Below are positions 1 to 6,575 of a stretch of 6,575 nt of DNA, piece after piece; within the stretch, counting starts at the first letter, position 1; each line of letters starts with the position of its first letter. Origin of the DNA: Burkholderiales bacterium (GTDB taxonomy: Bacteria; Pseudomonadota; Gammaproteobacteria; Burkholderiales; SG8-39); NCBI GenBank assembly GCA_025929745.1, contig JAICPQ010000161.1, positions 1 through 6,575 on the forward strand, written 5' to 3'. The position numbers and the translations under genes were made by a program. The notes under the pieces were generated by a model. The model worked only from the letters and a program-made list of their open reading frames with translations. It was not told the DNA's origin and searched no databases.

Positions 1-42
1 CAGCGGCAGCAATGCAACCAGCAGGAGCGCCCAGCGCCTCAC
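1..42 (-). CDS. N-terminal start of an exported protein (partial, cut by window edge)
   Basis: A GTG at 40-42 opens a frame that reads M-R-R-W-A-L-L-L-V-A-L-L-P-L to the window edge. Two arginines followed by an unbroken hydrophobic run is the start of a signal peptide or membrane anchor. It begins 3 nt after the TAG stop of the small TPR gene upstream on the same strand, so the two are probably co-transcribed and translationally coupled. A weak AGG lies just before the start, inside the end of the TPR gene. Only 14 codons are visible, so the mature product cannot be named. It could be a periplasmic protein or a lipoprotein. The call rests on the amino-acid pattern and the spacing alone. Confidence 0.5.
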   Translation of the reverse strand, partial: MRRWALLLVALLPL

Positions 43-45
43 CGC

Positions 46-489
46 CTAGCGTTTCTTCTCGTACTCCGCGATTGATTTCTTGAGGTCGGTGTACTCCACG
101 CAGGGAAAGAAGCAGAGCTTGTCGAGCGCGCTCAGGTGCTCCTTCGCCTTGGGTAGGTTGCCGACCATGAGGTAGGCCTCGCCGATGTACTCGTGCGCGC
201 CGCGGTGCTTGGGGTCGATGCGCAGCGCCTCGTTGTAGTGCTTGAAGACGAGGTTCATATCCGGATTCGCACTCTTGCGCAGCGAGTAGGCGTAGAGGTT
301 GTGGTAGCTCGCGTTGTTAGGGTCGGTGGCGAGCCCGCCCTTGAGGACGTCGGCTGCGCTGGCCCAGTCCTGGCGCTTGGTGGCGGCGGTGGCCTTTTCG
401 ATGACTGGGTCCCGCGTCTCGGCGGGGGGATCGCCGGCGGCAAGCACAGGGCCGCAGGCAAAGGCTAGGGCTAACATTAGGGTTCTCAT
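46..489 (-). CDS. Small exported tetratricopeptide-repeat protein with C-terminal CxxxC
   Basis: 147 residues from the chosen ATG at 487-489. Residues 1-18 form a signal peptide (Arg2, hydrophobic core, V-L-A before Ala18-Gly19), so the product is probably periplasmic. About residues 28-120 hold two to three TPR helix pairs, with the typical segments A-L-x-x-D-P around 88-93 and an A-Y-L-x-x-G-N-L-x-K-A-K-E-H-L stretch around 105-119. TPRs bind protein partners; the partner is unknown. After the repeats comes L-C-F-F-P-C (Cys126 and Cys130) followed by E-Y-x-x-L-x-x-x-I. I recall this ending from small proteobacterial TPR proteins; in the periplasm the two cysteines could form a disulfide. 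The ATG at 489 is preferred because AGGAG at 499-503 lies 9 nt upstream. The ATG at 495 is only 3 nt from that AGGAG, and the ATG at 477 would lose the positively charged N-region. The frame is open further upstream to 708, but that part is antisense to the plus-strand TPR gene and looks like shadow. The start overlaps the divergent plus-strand gene by 2 nt. Confidence 0.85.
   Translation of the reverse strand: MRTLMLALAFACGPVLAAGDPPAETRDPVIEKATAATKRQDWASAADVLKGGLATDPNNASYHNLYAYSLRKSANPDMNLVFKHYNEALRIDPKHRGAHEYIGEAYLMVGNLPKAKEHLSALDKLCFFPCVEYTDLKKSIAEYEKKR
479..482 (+). promoter_or_regulatory. Shine-Dalgarno-like AGGG of the plus-strand TPR gene
   Basis: AGGG sits 5 nt upstream of the ATG at 488-490, an acceptable spacing. 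It lies inside codons 3-4 of the divergent minus-strand TPR gene, so neither gene has room for a ribosome site outside the other's coding sequence. Confidence 0.5.
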
Positions 490-490
490 G
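487..490. other. CATG palindrome shared by two divergent start codons
   Basis: The plus-strand ATG occupies 488-490 and the minus-strand ATG occupies 489-487, so the two divergent coding sequences share bases 488 and 489. Both frames immediately encode convincing signal peptides and both have a Shine-Dalgarno-like sequence at usable spacing. Promoters for each gene must lie inside the other gene, and the two mRNAs must be complementary over their 5' ends. Confidence 0.65.
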
Positions 491-1141
491 CGCATTCGCT
501 CCTGGGTCGCAATCGTACTGCTAACAAGCGCCGCCACGCTTGCATTCCCGCAGGCGCCGCAGACGCGCGCCGAGGCGCTGAGCGCGCTCCGGCACGCCGA
601 TGCGGCGACGCGGGCCGAAGCGGTGGCGTGGCTCGCCACCCGCGGCGGGATGGAGGACGCCGGTCTCCTGCACGAGCGGCTGAGAGACGAGAGCAGCTTC
701 GTGCGCAACTACGCCGAGCAGGGCCTCTGGCTCCTTTGGAGCCGCTCGGGCGATGCGGATATCGACCAGCGCATGGCGCGCGGCACCGAGGCGATGCAAG
801 GCGGGCGCTACGCCGAAGCGGTTTCGGTGTTCACGGATGTGATCGAAAAGAAACCCGGGTTCGCGGAGGGCTGGAACCGCCGGGCGACGGTCCACTACCT
901 CGCTGGCGAGTTCGACAAGTCGATCGCCGACTGCCACGAAGTGCTGAAGCGCAATCCCCGTCACTTCGGCGCGCTTTCGGGTATGGGCCAGATTCACTTC
1001 CAGCTCGAGCAATGGGACAAAGCGCTCGAGTGGTACCGCCGCGCCCTGGATGTGAACCCGAACATGCTGGGCGTCGAGATGAACATCCGGCTTATCGAGG
1101 AGAAGCTGCAAGCTCGTCCAGCGCCCGGACGATCGACGTAG
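488..1141 (+). CDS. Exported HEAT-like/TPR repeat protein
   Basis: 217 residues. Residues 1-19 form a signal peptide (Arg2 and Arg4, hydrophobic core, T-L-A before Phe20; cleavage after Ala23 is also possible), so it is probably periplasmic. Residues about 27-85 form two helical HEAT-like units (alternating A/L/R helices with R-D-E-S-S-F-V-R-N-Y-A). Residues about 93-194 carry three TPRs with the usual spacing: G-R-Y-A-E-A-V-x-x-F near 106-115, G-E-F-D-K-S-I-A-D-C near 140-149, and W-D-K-A-L-E-W-Y-R-R-A-L-x-x-N-P near 176-191. It is likely a protein-binding scaffold; no catalytic motif is seen. It is the only plus-strand gene in the window. The start is fixed by the signal peptide and AGGG at 479-482. 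The frame stays open upstream to 314, but that part is antisense to the other TPR gene. The start overlaps the divergent TPR gene by 2 nt, and the last 50 nt overlap the end of the convergent hydrolase gene. The partner is unknown. Confidence 0.88.
   Translation: MRIRSWVAIVLLTSAATLAFPQAPQTRAEALSALRHADAATRAEAVAWLATRGGMEDAGLLHERLRDESSFVRNYAEQGLWLLWSRSGDADIDQRMARGTEAMQGGRYAEAVSVFTDVIEKKPGFAEGWNRRATVHYLAGEFDKSIADCHEVLKRNPRHFGALSGMGQIHFQLEQWDKALEWYRRALDVNPNMLGVEMNIRLIEEKLQARPAPGRST
499..503 (-). promoter_or_regulatory. Shine-Dalgarno sequence of the minus-strand TPR gene
   Basis: On the minus strand this reads AGGAG. It lies 9 nt upstream of the ATG at 487-489 and 3 nt upstream of an alternative ATG at 493-495, which favours 489 as the start. 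It lies inside codons 4-6 of the divergent plus-strand gene. Confidence 0.6.
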
Positions 1142-1863
1142 CCGCCTCGCGCGGCCGTTCGAAAGGGAAGAGGTGCCCGCCCGGCACCTTGTACATGCGG
1201 AATTTCGGCTTCATGCGCGCGAGGCGCACCCGGCGCACGACGTCCGATCGCGCGCCGCCGATGAACGCGGCCGGCACGCGCAACTGGGCGAGGTGGCGCA
1301 TCATGTCGTGGGGAATGGTGCGGTAGATCTGGTATTCCACCGCCGGGTCGATCTTCAGGCGGAGCAGCCCGCCTTCCTCCACAAGCCCGTGGTTCACGTA
1401 ATCATCGAGCGCGTCCTCGGAAAAGTCCCGGAAGAGCTGCCGGCTGCGAAAGTGCGCGCGCGCCTCCGCGCGGCTCGGCCAGCTCGAGCGGCGGTCGCGC
1501 GTCGCGCCGGCGGGCGTGACGCGGTCGACGATACCCAGCCGCTTGGTCACGCCGAGCATGCGGCCGCGAAAGGGGCCGATGATCGGCGCATCGAGCAGCA
1601 CGATCGCGCGAAAGAGCTCCGGCCGGCGCACTGCCGCCAGGTAGTTCAGATAGCCGCCGAGCGAATGGCCAACGCCGTAGACCGGCTCGTGGATAGAGCC
1701 GATCCACTGATCCACGAGATGCGGCCAGCCCTCGGTGGGCGGATAGCGCGGATCCATGCCGATGGCATCGATGCAGGAAACGGTGAAGCCCGTCAGGCCG
1801 GCGAAGAGCGCCGCATACGACGACCCGGGGAAGCCGTTCGCGTGCGCGAAGTGAAGCCGGGGT

Positions 1864-1871
<8 letters not shown>
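1092..1871 (-). CDS. Alpha/beta hydrolase, non-canonical start
   Basis: An alpha/beta-hydrolase-fold protein, probably an esterase or lipase-like serine hydrolase; the substrate cannot be told. Counting from an ACG codon at 1869-1871 gives 259 residues, normal for the family. Residues 6-16 read L-H-F-A-H-A-N-G-F-P-G, the first strand and oxyanion-hole loop. The segment D-P-R-Y-P-P-T-E-G-W-P-H-L-V-D-Q follows near 40-55. The nucleophile is Ser70 in G-H-S-L-G-G. Asp210 (G-G-A-R-S-D) is the candidate acid, and His233 in P-G-G-H-L-F-P-F-E-R-P is the catalytic base. The first ATG in frame is at 1755-1757, but starting there would remove the HANGFP strand. No ATG, GTG or TTG occurs in frame between it and an in-frame stop near 2090. 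The possible starts are ACG at 1871 (giving T/M-S-K-P-R-L-H-F) or ATT at 1874. Both overlap the stop of the c-di-GMP gene, and GAGG sits at 1875-1878. The 3' end overlaps the convergent TPR gene by 50 nt. The family call is firm; the start is not. Confidence 0.85.
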
Positions 1872-5150
<3,279 letters not shown>

Positions 5151-5154
<4 letters not shown>

Positions 5155-5966
5155 CGCAGCGCGAGCGCCTCGAAGTCCTCCGCGTAACGGCGAAGCTGCG
5201 ACTGCGCTCGCGCGCGTTGCTCGGCCGTCAACATCCGGTCCAGATCGAACATCAGGTCGAAGTAGTGTTCGCGCCAGGCGTCGAGCGCGGCGACATACGC
5301 GGGCTCGCGCCCGTGCTCCCAGTGCGCGAGCCGCTCGGGAAGGCGCTTTTGCGCTTCGCGCGCGCGCAGGATGGCGAGCACATCGCCCTGCAGGCGCTTG
5401 CGGTCGCGGTCGCGCAGCTCATCGGCGATCGGCGCCCGGTCGGCATAGTCGCGCACGCGCTGCAGCTGTGCCGGGGTCCGCTTACCCACCCAGTCCTCCA
5501 GCCGGTTGACGAGCGCCTTGGCGCGCTTGCGGCGCCGCTCGCGCTCCGGCCCGCGCAGGTGGTCGCGATAGAACTGCCGGTTCTCCTCTGCCAGGCGGCG
5601 CTCGATTTGCGCGATCTGCGCCGGGGTCAGACGGTCGAGCACGGGAGCGGCGAGCTCGGCTGCCTTGCGCAGGCTTTCGCGCGCCTGCGCGCGCACGGAA
5701 TCGTAACTCCAGACGAGATCCTGCCGCGACACGCCGTCGCCGAAGCGCTGCGCCGCCTCACCGGCGAGCGCCGCGTATTTCGGAAGCGCGTTCTTGCGAT
5801 GCCAGGCGTGGAACGCTTCGATGCGGTCGTCGAGCTCCTCGGCCTCCGGCTCGTCCAGGCTGACGTAGCTTGCGATCTTCCAGCGCGCGTAGGCATCGGC
5901 GTTCTCGTAAGCAAAACGCATGGTGCTGCAGCCGGCGGCAAGCGCCGCGGCCAGCACCACCAACAT
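5151..5966 (-). CDS. DUF6279-type lipoprotein with LTxxQ-like motifs
   Basis: 271 residues from the ATG at 5964-5966. Residues 1-12 are hydrophobic and end in the lipobox L-A-A-G-C, so Cys13 would be lipidated by Lgt and cleaved by LspA. Ser14 at +2 fits sorting to the outer membrane. The mature part is almost entirely charged alpha-helix: an N-terminal R-F-A-Y-E-N-A-D-A-Y-A-R-W, a H-A-W-H-R-K segment at 53-58, then long Arg/Glu/Gln-rich helices. LTxxQ-like motifs occur at 113-117 (LTPAQ), 163-167 (RTPAQ) and 246-250 (LTAEQ), resembling the motif of the CpxP/Spy envelope-stress proteins. I recognise the DUF6279 pattern; the function is unknown. The signal is unusually short and has no Lys or Arg. 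The frame stays open upstream to an ATG at 6089, but that part overlaps fpr and is not signal-like; a CTG at 5984 would add one Arg. The start lies 11 nt after the fpr stop with no good Shine-Dalgarno sequence, so coupled translation is likely. The stop overlaps the next ATG (ATGA). Confidence 0.85.
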
Positions 5967-5977
5967 TCTGCAAAACG

Positions 5978-6575
5978 CTACCAGAAGCTCTCCACGCTGA
6001 TGTGCCCGGGGTTGCGCCGCCGGTGCTTGCGCAGCCCGCGCTCCATGAGAGCGGCCTGCGCATCCTTCAGCATGGCCGGATTGCCGCACAACATCACGTG
6101 CGAGCGCTCATCGAGCGGCAAGCCGGCCGCCTTTTCCAGGCGCCCGTCGCGCATCGCCTCCGGGATGCGGCCAGCGAGCGACCCGAGAGCATTCTCGCGA
6201 CTTACGAAGCTCACGTAACGGAAAATATTCTCGTGCTGGCGCCGAATTTCGGCGATCAGATCTCGGTAGACGAGCTCGCGCGCGTGGCGCACCGCGTGCA
6301 CGAGCACGACATGCGCAAAGCGCCGCCACGGCGTCTCGGTCTGCAGGATGGAAAGGAACGGAGCGAGCCCGGTGCCGGTGGCGACGAGCCACAGCGTCTC
6401 GCAGTCGGGCACCTCGGAAAGGATAAGGAAGCCGGCGGGGTTGGACGCGACGACAAGCCGCTCGCCAATCTCGAGTTTCGCGAGGCGCGGCGAAAGCGGC
6501 CCCTGCGGCACCACGATGCCGTAGAACTCGAGCACCGGGTCCTCGGGCGGATTGACGAACGAGAACGCGCGCACG
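5978..6575 (-). CDS. fpr: Ferredoxin/flavodoxin-NADP+ reductase, C-terminal part (partial)
   Basis: The last 198 residues of an FNR-family flavoenzyme; roughly the first 60 residues lie beyond the window edge. It moves electrons between NADPH and ferredoxin or flavodoxin in the cytosol. Residues here are numbered from the first complete codon in the window. Visible features are the FAD-binding R-A-F-S at 2-5 (family R-x-Y-S), E-F-Y-G-I-V-V-P-x-G-P-L-S at 16-28, the NADP-binding glycine motif G-T-G-L-A-P at 67-72, V-H-A-V-R-H-A-x-E-L at 92-101, and C-G-N-P-A-M-L at 163-169. The C-terminal tail is R-K-H-R-R-R-N-P-G-H-I-S, ending in Trp198, the aromatic that stacks on the flavin in this bacterial subclass. 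Starting in frame at the GTG at 6572-6574 would remove the rest of the FAD domain, so the gene is incomplete here rather than naturally short. It is the first visible gene of the minus-strand unit, 11 nt before the lipoprotein gene. Confidence 0.93.
   Translation of the reverse strand, partial: VRAFSFVNPPEDPVLEFYGIVVPQGPLSPRLAKLEIGERLVVASNPAGFLILSEVPDCETLWLVATGTGLAPFLSILQTETPWRRFAHVVLVHAVRHARELVYRDLIAEIRRQHENIFRYVSFVSRENALGSLAGRIPEAMRDGRLEKAAGLPLDERSHVMLCGNPAMLKDAQAALMERGLRKHRRRNPGHISVESFW

Noticed and set aside
314..487. N-terminal extension of the plus-strand TPR gene to the ATG at 314
   Set aside because: It would put 58 non-signal residues in front of a clear signal peptide and is fully antisense to the other TPR gene.
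449..530. Possible -10 boxes around the divergent starts (TAACAT near 472 on plus, TACGAT near 521-526 on minus)
   Set aside because: Each matches only 4 of 6 consensus bases and neither has a credible -35 at 16-18 bp, so they cannot be told from chance.
490..708. N-terminal extension of the minus-strand TPR gene to the ATG at 708
   Set aside because: The extra 73 residues are Ser/Ala/Arg-rich shadow of the plus-strand TPR gene and would bury a good signal peptide that has its own AGGAG.
1092..1160. Terminator hairpin between the convergent TPR and hydrolase genes
   Set aside because: Only short 4-bp inverted matches (for example AGCT...AGCT) are visible and there is no T-run.
1755..1757. 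ATG at 1757 as the hydrolase start
   Set aside because: It would delete the first strand and the HANGFP oxyanion loop, which are clearly encoded in frame upstream.
5967..6089. Lipoprotein start at the ATG at 6089
   Set aside because: It would run about 112 nt into fpr and place 41 polar residues before the lipobox, which is incompatible with lipoprotein export.
5217..6218. 333-codon plus-strand frame antisense to the lipoprotein gene and fpr
   Set aside because: It covers two well-supported minus-strand genes, and its translation has no recognisable domain.

Overview
The window is a GC-rich (about two thirds by eye), very gene-dense piece of bacterial chromosome. The ferredoxin-NADP+ reductase ends in a short Arg-rich, Trp-terminated tail, and the DUF6279-type lipoprotein and the HANGFP-type alpha/beta hydrolase are further hints. 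Together they suggest a betaproteobacterium, probably Burkholderiales or a relative; this placement is an inference. There are no tRNA or rRNA genes, CRISPR arrays, insertion sequences or phage genes. Only about 14 bases lie outside a predicted coding sequence, so no stretch over 300 bases lacks a gene.

Right part, minus strand, read from 6575 down to 1092: (i) the C-terminal 198 residues of a ferredoxin/flavodoxin-NADP+ reductase (fpr), cut by the window edge; (ii) 11 nt later, a DUF6279-type lipoprotein with LTxxQ-like motifs; (iii) overlapping its stop by 4 nt (ATGA), a 1096-residue cytosolic c-di-GMP enzyme with five tandem PAS domains, an intact GGDEF domain with I-site, and an intact EAL domain; (iv) overlapping that stop, an alpha/beta hydrolase with no ATG, GTG or TTG available at the start its homology requires. 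The tight spacing implies one transcription and translation unit with coupled starts.

Left part: a plus-strand gene for an exported HEAT-like/TPR protein (488-1141) lies between two minus-strand genes and overlaps both. Its 3' end runs 50 bp into the 3' end of the hydrolase gene. Its ATG shares the palindrome CATG (487-490) with the ATG of a divergent minus-strand gene for a small exported TPR protein (46-489). Each gene's Shine-Dalgarno sequence therefore lies inside the other's signal-peptide codons. Three nt after the minus-strand TPR gene, a GTG opens what looks like a third signal peptide, cut by the window start.

I do not see a defence, mobile or biosynthetic system. The points most worth a second look are the overlapping divergent starts of the two TPR genes, the near-constant 124-residue period of the five PAS domains, the missing canonical start of the hydrolase, and the translational coupling of a lipoprotein to a dual-domain c-di-GMP enzyme.
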